Counted from the stretch's first letter, positions 1 through 8,640 are shown. The stretch: 64,000 bases of DNA from Candidatus Rifleibacteriota bacterium (GCA_015232575.1 JADFZL010000019.1:82028-146027), one strand, 5' to 3'. Numbers and translations are program-made. The notes: generated by a model from the sequence alone, not told the origin.

Positions 1-1
1 A

Positions 2-997
2 TATCCTCCGAAGTCTTCATTTCTCAGACTTTTCGGAGAACCACAGGAAACAAGGCAGTCCAACACGAAAGTTCTGGGAAGAGTATTTGCAGGTTTCCCA
101 AGATTTTCACGTCTTCATGCTTCGCCAGTATCAGGCGGCCAGGTGTTCTGCTTTTTTCTGCCGTATTATTTACAGACAGAATACGACATGAACATGCAGT
201 TAAGCGACCCCGACCCCGCCACAGATTATCCTGTAATGAAATATTCAGATGTTTTTCCCGGAGGTTATTCAGCATATTCGCGACAAATGTGCATGATTTT
301 CGAATTTCCATACTCAGAGTTGTACAATATGGTTGCAGAAGGGACTCCAAAAGCAGGAAAGCCAACTTTTCCGCCAGAACAGATTCTTTCATACGACGAA
401 GGTAACAATATTGAACTAAAGAGGGAATCAGACATTATTTATCAGGGAAGTGCAGCAAATCAGGCACCTAACACTATTCTTGATCAAAGAATACAGCAGA
501 ATCTTATTTCCTGCGACCAGTTCTGGAAAAAATACTCTAAATTTGACGGTACAAACTTCCGACTGTATTTAAATTCAGTTGTAAGAATAACTAATCCAGC
601 TTCAGAAGATTTTTGCATACCGCCAAACAGCAGCACTCTTTATATTGATGGCGGAGGAATAATAATTCTTGATAAAGGAAATGTTGTCGTTAATGGTGTA
701 AAACTTCAGGAATCAAAGCCATTTGAATCTCTTACAGTTATTGCCAGAGAAGCCAGAAATATAACTCTGGAAAAAAACGACTTCCAGCACCTGAATATTA
801 TTGCTCCCAAAGCAGATCTTAAATCATTTGGAAAAATGAATCTTTACGGTTTTCTGGAAATAGGTGACATTAAGCCAGAAAATGCCAAAGAAGGCGGATA
901 CATAAGGTTCAGAGAAACTCTTGACCCAACGAGTGCAAGTTATAAAAATTTCTATAAAATCTGTATATCTGAAGATTCTAACGGATGGCTGGATTAA
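2..997 (+). CDS. 5'-truncated protein (C-terminal part) ahead of prepilin genes
   Basis: The frame is open from the first full codon at base 2 to the TAA at 997, so the gene starts outside the window. A GTG at 143 is an unlikely start because no ribosome-binding site precedes it and the frame continues upstream. About 331 residues are visible. The last half alternates short hydrophobic beta-strand-like segments (residues around STLYIDGGGIIILDKGN and the following LTVIAREARNITL), which suggests a beta-rich extracellular fold; I do not recognise the family. The stop is separated by one base from the next start, and the two following genes encode prepilin-like proteins, so a role in a pilus or type II secretion-like pseudopilus is plausible. 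The position resembles that of a PilX/GspK-like protein in the second pseudopilin cluster at 42234-44324, but the diagnostic N-terminus is not in the window. Confidence 0.75.
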   Translation, partial: YPPKSSFLRLFGEPQETRQSNTKVLGRVFAGFPRFSRLHASPVSGGQVFCFFLPYYLQTEYDMNMQLSDPDPATDYPVMKYSDVFPGGYSAYSRQMCMIFEFPYSELYNMVAEGTPKAGKPTFPPEQILSYDEGNNIELKRESDIIYQGSAANQAPNTILDQRIQQNLISCDQFWKKYSKFDGTNFRLYLNSVVRITNPASEDFCIPPNSSTLYIDGGGIIILDKGNVVVNGVKLQESKPFESLTVIAREARNITLEKNDFQHLNIIAPKADLKSFGKMNLYGFLEIGDIKPENAKEGGYIRFRETLDPTSASYKNFYKICISEDSNGWLD

Positions 998-998
998 T

Positions 999-1448
999 AT
1001 GAAGAAAATGATATTTCAAAGTAAGTCAGGGTTTACATTTTTTGAAATAATTGCCGGACTTGCACTTTTAATCACGATTTTTGTACCTATTCTTTTCTTT
1101 TCTGTACAAATAAAACAAAGCACCGAAATAAATCGAGAGGAAATACTCGGCAATTCTGCTGCATGTGAACTACTTGAGCAGTTTTCATCAATTCCTTTTT
1201 CCGATATTGCATCCGGAACAATTGCAAACGATAGACTCATAAACGGAGCTCAGATAGCAACTTCTTCCCCCTGGAAGTTCATTATAAGTGAACCTGATAT
1301 GTTTTCAAGGATTTTGACAATAACTGAACAGACTGGTGATGGGAAAGTCATATTCAAAAAGCTCGAAGCAGAGGTTTCATGGTTATCAGAAAGTGGCGCC
1401 ACAAGAACAGTGAAATTGTCGAATCTAATTGCTAATGAGAATCCATAA
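999..1448 (+). CDS. Prepilin-like protein (minor pseudopilin, GspI/PilV-like position)
   Basis: This 149-residue protein begins with a short basic leader (MKKMIFQSKSG) followed by FTFFE and a 20-residue hydrophobic helix. That is the class III signal peptide of type IV prepilins: cleavage after Gly, Phe at +1, Glu at +5. It would be processed by a PilD-type peptidase and inserted in the inner membrane. The open frame extends upstream to 921, but the ATG at 999 places the leader at normal length and lies one base after the preceding stop. The C-terminal domain (residues ~35-149) has no feature I recognise. It sits between the truncated gene and another prepilin, so all three are likely one operon for minor (pseudo)pilins. 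Confidence 0.85.
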   Translation: MKKMIFQSKSGFTFFEIIAGLALLITIFVPILFFSVQIKQSTEINREEILGNSAACELLEQFSSIPFSDIASGTIANDRLINGAQIATSSPWKFIISEPDMFSRILTITEQTGDGKVIFKKLEAEVSWLSESGATRTVKLSNLIANENP

Positions 1449-1449
1449 T

Positions 1450-2019
1450 ATGAAAAATAATAAAGCTGTAACCATTCCGGAATTACTTTTAGCAATGCTG
1501 ATAACAGGTCTTTTAATCGGCTCAACAATGCTCGCACTGAAACAATACCGTCATCTTTTTCAGAAAAGAGAAGATAAAACCGTCGTTTCAATTGAGGCCG
1601 GCAGATTTATTCAGCATTTACGTGATGATATTCTCAATGCTGCTCCTCCGTCTGGAATGACTTGGCAGAACATGAAAACTCAATTCACAGTATCTCCTGA
1701 CTCAATTTCGTTTCCTGTGTTTACAGGGCCAGATGCTGCAACAGCAACAGTAAGCTATTCAAAAGAAGGCCGAAATTTATGCAGAACATTGAATGGAAAA
1801 AAATACGTTATTGTCAGAGACAGCGTGGTGACGCTTAACTGGCAGCTTGAAAATGATTTATTCATACCCGATGAAGTGTCGAGGATTCCAAGAATCTGGA
1901 TAAAGGTAGACTGCCAGTTCGGGTCAAAAGATCCATTCGGGAATTATAGAACGTATATCAGAATCAGAAACTCGTTTTTCCCATTTCGCTTTAACCGGGC
2001 CATGCAGAACCATCCATAG
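1450..2019 (+). CDS. Prepilin-like protein (minor pseudopilin, GspJ/PilW-like position)
   Basis: A 189-residue protein with the N-terminus MKNNKAVTIPELLLAMLITG followed by more hydrophobic sequence: a basic leader, VTIPE with Glu at +5, and a membrane-spanning helix. The residue before the cleavage point is Ala rather than the usual Gly. A TTG at 1429 or ATG at 1435 could also start the frame, but ATG 1450 is chosen because it gives a normal six-residue leader and follows the upstream stop by one base. The rest looks like a globular pseudopilin domain. It closes the operon; the next gene is on the other strand. Function in pilus initiation or type II secretion is inferred from family and context. 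Confidence 0.85.
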   Translation: MKNNKAVTIPELLLAMLITGLLIGSTMLALKQYRHLFQKREDKTVVSIEAGRFIQHLRDDILNAAPPSGMTWQNMKTQFTVSPDSISFPVFTGPDAATATVSYSKEGRNLCRTLNGKKYVIVRDSVVTLNWQLENDLFIPDEVSRIPRIWIKVDCQFGSKDPFGNYRTYIRIRNSFFPFRFNRAMQNHP

Positions 2020-2070
2020 CAAATCAGAATTATGCTCATAAAACGTGGGTGCTCAAAATCTTGGTATTAA

Positions 2071-2160
2071 AAAGAGAAAAGAAAAGAAAGAACAAGATAA
2101 AACAAAACAAGACAAGAAAAGATTTTTTTCCGCAGATTATACAGATTTTCAAGATTTTTG
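2071..2160 (+). repeat. R3 intergenic repeat (purine-rich + CGCAGATT)
   Basis: A run of AAGAAAAGACAAG-type purine sequence is followed by TTTTTTTCCGCAGATTATACAG and TTTTCAAG. The same composite recurs at 8346-8420, 63664-63750 and inverted at 55866-55940. It is intergenic at all four sites, so it is a dispersed non-coding repeat. Confidence 0.7.
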
Positions 2161-2323
2161 ATTTTAAAAAATTAGTACTGATTTTCGAGATTTGAAATTT
2201 TTGATTTTTTATTGATGGGGAATAGTGCGCAATATATGGGTTCAAGATAATGATTTGATTTGGGTTCTGTTTAGATTTGCTGTACTAACCCTGAAATAAT
2301 GAGAAGATAGATGAAGATAGTTT

Positions 2324-2377
2324 AAATTATGCAAAAACGGTCTGTTTCTTTTGAAACAGACCGTTTTTGCATAATTT
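2324..2377 (-). terminator. Bidirectional terminator hairpin
   Basis: A perfect 25-bp inverted repeat (arms 2324-2348 and 2353-2377) with a TTTT loop. It lies eight bases past the stop of the SPFH gene at 2386 and also faces the plus-strand prepilin operon. The outer ends of the stem are AT-rich (AAATTAT/ATAATTT), so it can supply a U-tract in either direction. Confidence 0.85.
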
Positions 2378-2385
2378 ATAGAGTG

Positions 2386-3909
2386 TTATTTATTCATAAG
2401 GGTTTTCATTCCCGCGAGTTCAGGGATTTCACCTGATTTAGCAAGGTCTGTCCAGAGGGTGCCTTCGCCTGAGTAGAAGAGTTTAAGCTTGAGGTCTGCT
2501 GGTATCTTCTGAGCAAAACTGTAATTCACAAAAGCGCGGGAATTATTATTAAATGCTTTAATTTTTGCTTCAAGAAGTTGAGATTTCGCCTCACCTCTTA
2601 AACGTGTTACTGTAGCAAGCGCATCGCCGAGAAGAATTGTTTTCGAGGCTTCAATGGCAGCAATTTCCTGTTGTTTCTGGGCAACAAACAGACGTGTTTC
2701 TGCCTGGATATTTCCAACTTCCTGTTCGGCTTCTGCCTCAATGGTTTTTGCCAGAGCTTTTGTCTGGGCTGTTACCTCAAGTCGCTTCTGCTCAATAAGC
2801 GAGCGCTCTCTTTCCAGCTCTCCGGCAGATTTTTTGGTCTCTTCCCAGACTTTTGCTGTTTTTTCAATTTCGACAGCAATAAATGATTCTCTTATAGGTA
2901 CAAGCAGACTGTCAGGAATGGTCAGATTTCTTATAAATGCCGAGTGAATCATGATATTCTTGCTTTCGCAGACTTTCTCAAGTTCATTTGTAAAAGTCAT
3001 CTGGAATTTCTCTCTGCCAGCACCGAGAAGGAAATCTTTAGCACCATAATTAGAGCCCTGAAGCCTTCCAATAGATTTACTCTGCGGTTTAATGACCTTC
3101 TCTTCGATAGCTTCCTTATTGCCGAATCTTACCATTACCTCGGCAACATGTTCCGGGAGAAGTTCCCATTCGACAGTGGCTTCAACACTGATATTGAAAG
3201 CATCTTTGGATGGAAATTTAATTGTGTTTTCATCGAGAAAGCTGACCTGATCAATTCCAATTTCAACTTCATTAACAGTGAATTCATAAGGATTCAGATA
3301 ATATATTCCAGGCTGAAGTACATCTTTCTTTACGCCTTTTTCGCCTTCGCCGGCAAAAACAACGTCTATTGAATCCTGTACTGGTGCAGACGCAACAGGT
3401 ACCGCTGCAGGCTTGGCCCTACTCTCTACGCCAGCAAGAGAAGTAACAAATCCAACATATCCCGGACGTATTTCAATAGCGTCCTTCAATTCCACCTTGT
3501 ACGCATAAGGATTGAGACGATAAGTGCCAGGTGTAAGTACTCGCCTTCTGACACCCTGTTCGTCATCTCCGACTACAACCGATTCCCGGGAAGGTTTTTT
3601 TCCGACGCGGGATGAAACAACTCCGACTTTTCCCGGTGGTACAATGATATTCGGATGAATTTCAGTTTTGTACATTAGAGGCATTACAAAGTGCATACCT
3701 TCGCCAAGAACTTCTTCCTGAACGCCTTTCTGTCCAGGCTTTGCAAGAAGTTGTCCGGGTGCCATTTCATCACCGGATTGCGTATTCAGAACAAGCATCT
3801 GTCCGGGTGGAACAAACACAATAAAGGTGCGATACAATAATTCATACGATATGAAAAACATTACAATTATCGTTACTGCTGTTGCTACAACAAATTTATG
3901 AAATGTCAT
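2386..3909 (-). CDS. SPFH/Band-7 domain membrane protein with repeated N-terminal modules (second of pair)
   Basis: 507 residues. A single N-terminal transmembrane helix lies at ~6-27. About three related ~50-60-residue modules follow, with signatures VPPGQMLVL, VPPGKVGVV and RPGYVGFV, and each carries an (E/Q)KG/QGV..VL..G..Y..NPY element. Then comes an SPFH/Band-7 core (~215-350; KFPSKDAFNISVEATVEW) and a long Ala/Glu-rich coiled coil (~350-450) of flotillin type. SPFH proteins oligomerise into membrane microdomain scaffolds or modulate proteases such as FtsH; which applies here is unknown. Its ATG overlaps the upstream stop by one base (TGATG), so it is translationally coupled to its paralogue at 3909-5477. 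A terminator follows directly. Confidence 0.85.
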   Translation of the reverse strand: MTFHKFVVATAVTIIVMFFISYELLYRTFIVFVPPGQMLVLNTQSGDEMAPGQLLAKPGQKGVQEEVLGEGMHFVMPLMYKTEIHPNIIVPPGKVGVVSSRVGKKPSRESVVVGDDEQGVRRRVLTPGTYRLNPYAYKVELKDAIEIRPGYVGFVTSLAGVESRAKPAAVPVASAPVQDSIDVVFAGEGEKGVKKDVLQPGIYYLNPYEFTVNEVEIGIDQVSFLDENTIKFPSKDAFNISVEATVEWELLPEHVAEVMVRFGNKEAIEEKVIKPQSKSIGRLQGSNYGAKDFLLGAGREKFQMTFTNELEKVCESKNIMIHSAFIRNLTIPDSLLVPIRESFIAVEIEKTAKVWEETKKSAGELERERSLIEQKRLEVTAQTKALAKTIEAEAEQEVGNIQAETRLFVAQKQQEIAAIEASKTILLGDALATVTRLRGEAKSQLLEAKIKAFNNNSRAFVNYSFAQKIPADLKLKLFYSGEGTLWTDLAKSGEIPELAGMKTLMNK

Positions 3910-5477
3910 CAGCGTAATCCTCCCTGAACGGCTTCAGTAGCTGCACCTGTTGAATTTGTTGAGTTTGTGCGTTCCTTAACAGCTTTTTCGCCGAGAAATT
4001 CCTGGAAAATTTTTCCAAACATGCCTTCGGTATTTGCCAGGACTGAAGTCATAGCTGGAGCCATTTTGTTAATGAATTCGTGATATGCAAAGATTTCCGG
4101 ATTTCCAAAAGCCTGGACTGATACACGCAATGCTTCAGTTTCAGCAATGTTATTAAGTTTAATAACATCAGCTTCGGCTTTTCCTCTGAGAAGTATTGCC
4201 TCAGCCTCTTTTCTGGAAGCTTCGAGAAAGGTTTTTTCCATATTCAGTTTTTTGTCCTGATCAATCAGAGAGACCTTCTGAGCATTCTTCGCCTCAATGA
4301 TTTTTACAAGATTATCAGTCTTTGCCTTAACTTTTTCCTGTTCCTGCTTCACCAATTCTTCAGAACGTGCAAGATTCTGCTCTGCCTGAGCCTGAAGGAG
4401 CTGATTACTGTTTCTGTTAAGTTCTTCCTTTGCAATTTCACGTTCGCGAATAGGTTTTGCAATTTCCTGCGGAGGTTCGATATCGTTTATAAGAACTGAT
4501 TTGATCAATATTCCCTTGGTTTTGCATGTAGCCTTGATTTTTTCAACCAGGGCATCCTGAAATTTCTGTCTGGAATCTCCGCCAATATATTGAATAGCCG
4601 AATACTTTGAACCTTCGATACGTCCATAACCGCGAACCACAGGAACGATTACTTTCTGAAGGATTTCGTTCTTTTCTGGGTTAATATCGAGTTCGCCGAT
4701 TCTGACAAATATTTCGGGTGCTCTGAATTCATCAATTGCCCATTCGATTGTCATCAGAACAGTCATTTCAAATGCATCACTTGAGGGAAATTTCAACGCA
4801 TCATTTCCAACAAGTTCATAGCGGTGTGATCGGCAATCCATGAGAGTAACACGCTTGATGTACGGATTCAGGAAATATGTTCCCGGAGTAAGAATCTTTC
4901 TGCATACTCCACGCTCATTTTCGCTGACAAGAAGAGTATTTTTTTCCTTTGGTTCTTCTCCGGTAACATTTGTGACTATACCGGCATAACCGGCTGGTAC
5001 TGAAACACATTTATGGATTTCAATTTTTTCGGCAAAAGGATTTACTCTGTATTTTCCTGGTGGAAGAATATCGGCAAGTATTCCCTTCTGTCCTTCAGAA
5101 GCAATTACCTGACCCGCCTTGAGAGCACTGTCGGGCAGATCATTTCCATACAATCTGACTATTACTCCAACGTTATTAACAGGTACCTCGACCATATCAA
5201 AGATCTGGTAATCCCAGAAAAACGGAGTATAATAATAACGACCTTCCGCCAGGACATCCAGCAGAATACCTTTCTGATGAGGTTTGGTCGCAATAATTTC
5301 TCCAGAGGGAAGATTTTCACCAATCTTATGAATCAGAACACCTACTTTGCCACCCTCAATTTCAATTCGGCAAAAAAACCATCGCCAGGCCTCGAAAGCA
5401 ACAAAAAGAGAAATAAGGGAAATAACGACAACAATCGCTATTTTCGCGTTCCCTGCACGTGAATCAGTTTTCTTCAA
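3909..5477 (-). CDS. SPFH/Band-7 domain membrane protein (first of pair)
   Basis: 522 residues from a TTG start at 5477, chosen because GGAGGTGG lies six bases upstream. A TTG at 5492 would place that ribosome-binding site inside the gene. The layout matches its downstream neighbour: one transmembrane helix (~15-35, IAIVVVISLISLFVAF), tandem modules with GKVGVLIHK, VNNVGVIVR and PAGYAGIV signatures, a Band-7 core (LKFPSSDAFEMTVLMTIEW) and an Ala/Glu/Lys-rich coiled coil. The pair arose by duplication and probably forms a hetero-oligomeric membrane ring or lattice. The first module strand is preceded by an aromatic/Cys segment (WRWFFC) at the membrane face. An R1 repeat lies just upstream of the ribosome-binding site, and I see no clear promoter there. 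Confidence 0.85.
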   Translation of the reverse strand: MKKTDSRAGNAKIAIVVVISLISLFVAFEAWRWFFCRIEIEGGKVGVLIHKIGENLPSGEIIATKPHQKGILLDVLAEGRYYYTPFFWDYQIFDMVEVPVNNVGVIVRLYGNDLPDSALKAGQVIASEGQKGILADILPPGKYRVNPFAEKIEIHKCVSVPAGYAGIVTNVTGEEPKEKNTLLVSENERGVCRKILTPGTYFLNPYIKRVTLMDCRSHRYELVGNDALKFPSSDAFEMTVLMTIEWAIDEFRAPEIFVRIGELDINPEKNEILQKVIVPVVRGYGRIEGSKYSAIQYIGGDSRQKFQDALVEKIKATCKTKGILIKSVLINDIEPPQEIAKPIREREIAKEELNRNSNQLLQAQAEQNLARSEELVKQEQEKVKAKTDNLVKIIEAKNAQKVSLIDQDKKLNMEKTFLEASRKEAEAILLRGKAEADVIKLNNIAETEALRVSVQAFGNPEIFAYHEFINKMAPAMTSVLANTEGMFGKIFQEFLGEKAVKERTNSTNSTGAATEAVQGGLR

Positions 5478-5500
5478 TTCTCCCACCTCCAATTTTTAGA

Positions 5501-5582
5501 GAGGGGGCACGCGCCCCCTCTCGCCGGTCGAACAAGTTCGACCAGCTCACTCCCCGCGGTCGAGCACCTTGTGCTCTCCGCT
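5501..5582. repeat. R1 triple-hairpin repeat, copy A
   Basis: Three consecutive inverted repeats: GAGGGGGC/GCCCCCTC with a 4-base loop, GGTCGAAC/GTTCGACC with a 2-base loop, and GAGCAC/GTGCTC with a 3-base loop, joined by CACTCCCCGC. It is preceded on the plus strand by TTTTTAGA. Related copies are at 25696-25880, 40733-40851 and (fragment) 55409-55427. It sits immediately 5' of the SPFH operon. Confidence 0.9.
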
Positions 5583-5788
5583 TAGTTGATTAACCATGCT
5601 ATTTGCCGCTCACTACCCTTAGAGGTGCGATTTATCGCGCCCGCTTTAACAACAAACCACATATTATTCCGGACGCAATGAATGCCCCCTACACTAATAA
5701 ACCAAGAGTAATCACAAGGCACCTCACCTATTTTGCAGGCAATTTCAATTTGATGTCCAAAATTGAGATTGCCTGCAAGATTCAAGGT
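5583..5788. other. Gene-free gap with hairpin-forming sequence 3' of leuS
   Basis: No credible gene. Besides the hairpin at 5735-5776 there is a small palindromic piece GCGATTTATCGCGCCC near 5628-5644, reminiscent of short GGGCGCGATAAATCGC-type intergenic repeats seen in many bacteria. Confidence 0.5.
5735..5776 (-). terminator. Hairpin downstream of leuS
   Basis: Near-perfect inverted repeat GCAGGCAAT..CAATTT with its partner, loop around TGATGTCC, 13 bases past the leuS stop. It is followed on the minus strand only by AAAATAGG, so it is a weak intrinsic terminator or an mRNA 3'-end stabiliser. Confidence 0.55.
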
Positions 5789-8257
5789 TCATTTTACAAC
5801 GAAGCTTGCCATGCGTTTTGGGACGTAGATGAACTTCAGAATTGTCAATCCTTCGACGTATTTCTGCACTTTTTCGCTTTTGAGGCACTCTGCGCGAACC
5901 TGATCTTCAGTTAAATTAACCGATATTTTCAGCTGGTCCCGAAGTTTCCCGTTCACCTGTACCGGAAGACTTACAAAGTCCTCGACAAGCCACTTTTCGT
6001 CGAACTGTGGCCATGCCTGTTCGTGAACAGAACCTTTTCCAGAAACACGCTCCCAGAGTTCTTCAGCAACAAAAGGTGCAATTGGGGCAAGAAGCTTCAA
6101 CAGAGCTTCAACTGCTTCACGCCAGCAGGATGTATTTGTATATTCCTTCTTTTTAGCACAGTCTGAAAGGAAATTCACATATTCCATCAATCTTGCAACA
6201 CCTGTATTAAAGCTGAAGTTTTCAATATCACGCGATACAGCTTTAATTGTTTTGTGCATAAACTTGTACATTTCCGCTTTTTTCTCTTCGGAAATTGTTT
6301 CTGAGCCGCCGGGATTATCTGAAATCAGGTCATGAACACGATTCATAAATCTGGACATTCCCTTGATTCCCTCGTCTGACCAGGCAACTTCAGTTTCAAA
6401 TGCACCCAGGAAAAGAATAAACGCACGAAGAGTATCAGCACCAAATTTTTCAACCATTTCGTCAGGAGTAATGACATTCCCCTTGGATTTGCTCATTTTT
6501 TCGCCGTCAGAACCCAGCATCATTCCCTGGTTTCTCAGCTTGGCAAAAGGTTCAGAGAATGGAACAAGCCCTTCATCCATCATTACTTTGGTCCAGAAAC
6601 GTGCATAAAGCAGATGCATGACAGCATGTTCAGCACCGCCAACATACAGATCAACCGGCAGCCAGTAGGCAGCTCTTGATTTATCAAAAGCGGAAGTGGC
6701 AAGTCTCGGATCAACAAATCTCAGAAAATACCATGACGAACACGCAAATCCGTCCATTGTATCAGTCTCGCGCCGGGCAGCAGCACCGCACTTCGGACAC
6801 GGAACGTTTACCCAGTCGCTTATTCTGGCAAGCGGAGACAGTCCGTCTTCACCGGGTTTAAATTCTTTTACATCCGGAAGTACAACAGGCAAGTCCTTTT
6901 CCGGAACAGGTACGGTACCACATTTGTCACAATGTATTACAGGTATAGGGGCGCCCCAGTAGCGTTGTCTTGAGATGAGCCAGTCACGGAATTTATAATT
7001 TACCCGTTTTGTACCGATTCCCTTCAACTCAACCCACGCTGTCATTTTGTTTATTGCTTCTTCAGAAGATAATCCTGAAAACTCACCAGAATCGACGCAG
7101 GTTCCGTATTCGGTATATGCTGAGGTCAAAGGACCTACCTTTTTTCCACCCGGAGTAACAACCTCAATTACCGGAAGACCATATTTCGAGGCGAATGCAA
7201 AATCTCTTTCGTCATGAGCTGGTACTGCCATTACAGCGCCAGTACCATATCCGGCAAGTACGTAATCGCCGATAAAAATTGGAATTTTTTCACCGTTAAA
7301 CGGGTTAACTGCATAGCTGCCAAGTGCTGTACCGGTTTTTTCCTTTTCAGTACTCATACGGTCAATTTCACTCTTTTTGCGTGCAGTGTCAACGTATTCA
7401 CGAACTTCAGCAGCCTTGGATGGATGCGTAAGTTCGACAACCAGAGGGTGTTCCGGGGCAAGTGTGATAAAAGTGACACCAAAAATGGTATCCACGCGGG
7501 TGGTAAAAATAGTCAGATCATAGGTAACGCCTTCTTTAACCGGATTCAAGCCCTTAAAGCGAACTTCCGTACCAACTTTTTTTCCAATCCAGTTTTCCTG
7601 CATCTTTTTAATATGCTCAGGCCAATCTACGGTTTGAAGATCTTCAATCAACCTATCTGCATAGGAAGTAATCTTAAAGAACCACTGTTTCAGATTTTTC
7701 TTTGTTACATCTGCTTCACAACGCCAGCATTTTCCATTTTCAACCTGTTCATTTGCAAGAATTGTTCTACATGTCGGACACCACCATTGTGCACCTTCTG
7801 CCTTATAAGCCAGTCCACGCTTGTGCAGCATGAGGAAAAACCATTGGGTCCATTTATAATATTCCGGACTGCTCGAATTTACTTCGCGGTCCCAGTCGTA
7901 TGAACATTCAACCAGTTTGAGCTGTCTGCGATAGTTCGCAGCATTTTTTTCGGTAGTCTCAGCCGGATGAATTCCCATCTTTATTGCATAATTTTCAGCT
8001 GGAAGGCCGAAAGCATCCCAGCCCATCGGATGCAGAACATTCATCCCCATCATTCTCTTCATTCGTGAAATAACATCAGTCGGAACATAATTTCTGAGAT
8101 GTCCTACCGATAATCCTGAACCTGACGGGTACGGAAAAAAATCAAGGCAATAGAATTTCGGCTTACTGCCGTCTTCTCCGGTCTTATACATGTTTCGTTT
8201 TTCCCAGACCGGCTTCCATTTTTCCTCAAGTTTTTTGAAATCATAACGTTCTGCCAT
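5789..8257 (-). CDS. leuS: Leucyl-tRNA synthetase
   Basis: 822 residues, normal for bacterial LeuRS, a cytoplasmic class Ia aminoacyl-tRNA synthetase that charges tRNA-Leu. Seen in order: the HIGH-equivalent in SVGHLRNY (~50), a zinc-binding WWCPTC...CWRC, the CP1 editing domain with TTRVDTIFG and GTGAVMAVPAHDERD, a second CDKC/CPKC zinc module, the tRNA-facing SWYFLRF, GEKMSKSKGN (KMSKS loop) and an anticodon-binding helical C-terminus ending in a short KLRDQLKI domain. The start at ATG 8257 (MAERYDF) is preferred over an in-frame codon at 8308 because AGGAG lies seven to eight bases upstream and the promoter at 8298-8326 would fall inside a longer gene. It appears monocistronic. Confidence 0.97.
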   Translation of the reverse strand: MAERYDFKKLEEKWKPVWEKRNMYKTGEDGSKPKFYCLDFFPYPSGSGLSVGHLRNYVPTDVISRMKRMMGMNVLHPMGWDAFGLPAENYAIKMGIHPAETTEKNAANYRRQLKLVECSYDWDREVNSSSPEYYKWTQWFFLMLHKRGLAYKAEGAQWWCPTCRTILANEQVENGKCWRCEADVTKKNLKQWFFKITSYADRLIEDLQTVDWPEHIKKMQENWIGKKVGTEVRFKGLNPVKEGVTYDLTIFTTRVDTIFGVTFITLAPEHPLVVELTHPSKAAEVREYVDTARKKSEIDRMSTEKEKTGTALGSYAVNPFNGEKIPIFIGDYVLAGYGTGAVMAVPAHDERDFAFASKYGLPVIEVVTPGGKKVGPLTSAYTEYGTCVDSGEFSGLSSEEAINKMTAWVELKGIGTKRVNYKFRDWLISRQRYWGAPIPVIHCDKCGTVPVPEKDLPVVLPDVKEFKPGEDGLSPLARISDWVNVPCPKCGAAARRETDTMDGFACSSWYFLRFVDPRLATSAFDKSRAAYWLPVDLYVGGAEHAVMHLLYARFWTKVMMDEGLVPFSEPFAKLRNQGMMLGSDGEKMSKSKGNVITPDEMVEKFGADTLRAFILFLGAFETEVAWSDEGIKGMSRFMNRVHDLISDNPGGSETISEEKKAEMYKFMHKTIKAVSRDIENFSFNTGVARLMEYVNFLSDCAKKKEYTNTSCWREAVEALLKLLAPIAPFVAEELWERVSGKGSVHEQAWPQFDEKWLVEDFVSLPVQVNGKLRDQLKISVNLTEDQVRAECLKSEKVQKYVEGLTILKFIYVPKRMASFVVK

Positions 8258-8297
8258 TGCTGATCTCCTGTAATTTGTAAATGAAATAACGACTATA

Positions 8298-8326
8298 ATA
8301 ATACACACAAATCAGAAATATATCAA
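8298..8326 (-). promoter_or_regulatory. Sigma-70-like promoter of leuS
   Basis: On the minus strand TTGATA (8326-8321), a 17-bp spacer and TATTAT (8303-8298). The predicted transcript start is about 34 bases before the leuS ATG. No T-box leader is visible in such a short 5' region. Confidence 0.65.
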
Positions 8327-8345
8327 TCTGATTGTGAACCAGACA

Positions 8346-8420
8346 GAACATGGGAAAAAGAAAAGAAAGATAAAAGATTTCTGGGGTGTCCGCAGATTAC
8401 GCAGATTTCGCAGATTAAAA
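8346..8420 (+). repeat. R3 repeat copy
   Basis: AAAAGAAAAGAAAGATAAAAG, then GTCCGCAGATTACGCAGATT and a further CGCAGATT, matching the copies at 2071, 55866 (inverted) and 63664. Confidence 0.7.
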
Positions 8421-8477
8421 GAGTAATGAATAGAAAAGAAAGAAAGAAAGAAGAAAAAGAAAACGGAATTTGAGTTT

Positions 8478-8640
8478 TAACCACGGAAAACACGGATTTA
8501 CACGGAATAAAACAACTCAGTTCTTTGAGGGTTAAACTTTGATTACTGATACTAATAATAAATATTCTTCAAACTTAAATTCCGTGATCTTCCGGCTTTT
8601 TCCGTGGTTAAGCTCCATCTTTTCCGTGGTTAAACTCTTT
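8478..8640. repeat. R4 CCACGGAA repeats in inverted orientation
   Basis: AACCACGGAAAACACGGATT at 8479-8498 faces TTCCGTGATCTTCC and two TTTTCCGTGGTTAA motifs at 8580-8634. The family also occurs as tandem copies at 22281-22490 and once at 57898-57945. Confidence 0.7.

Larger units (their letters stand above)
2020..2385. other. Intergenic region with R3 repeat copy and terminator
   Basis: No supported gene. The stretch between the convergent prepilin and SPFH genes is very AT-rich. It holds an R3 repeat copy at about 2071-2160 and a long hairpin at 2324-2377 (both listed separately). The short frame on the minus strand at 2036-2245 is low-complexity Phe/Lys-rich sequence and is not credible. 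Confidence 0.7.

Noticed and set aside
5501..5582. R1 as an ordinary Rho-independent terminator
   Set aside because: The T-run lies before the first hairpin on the plus strand and becomes an A-run after it on the minus strand, so neither strand has hairpin followed by U-tract.
5603..5914. Plus-strand frame across the leuS 3' end
   Set aside because: It overlaps the certain leuS coding end in antisense and contains only repeat-like sequence before that.
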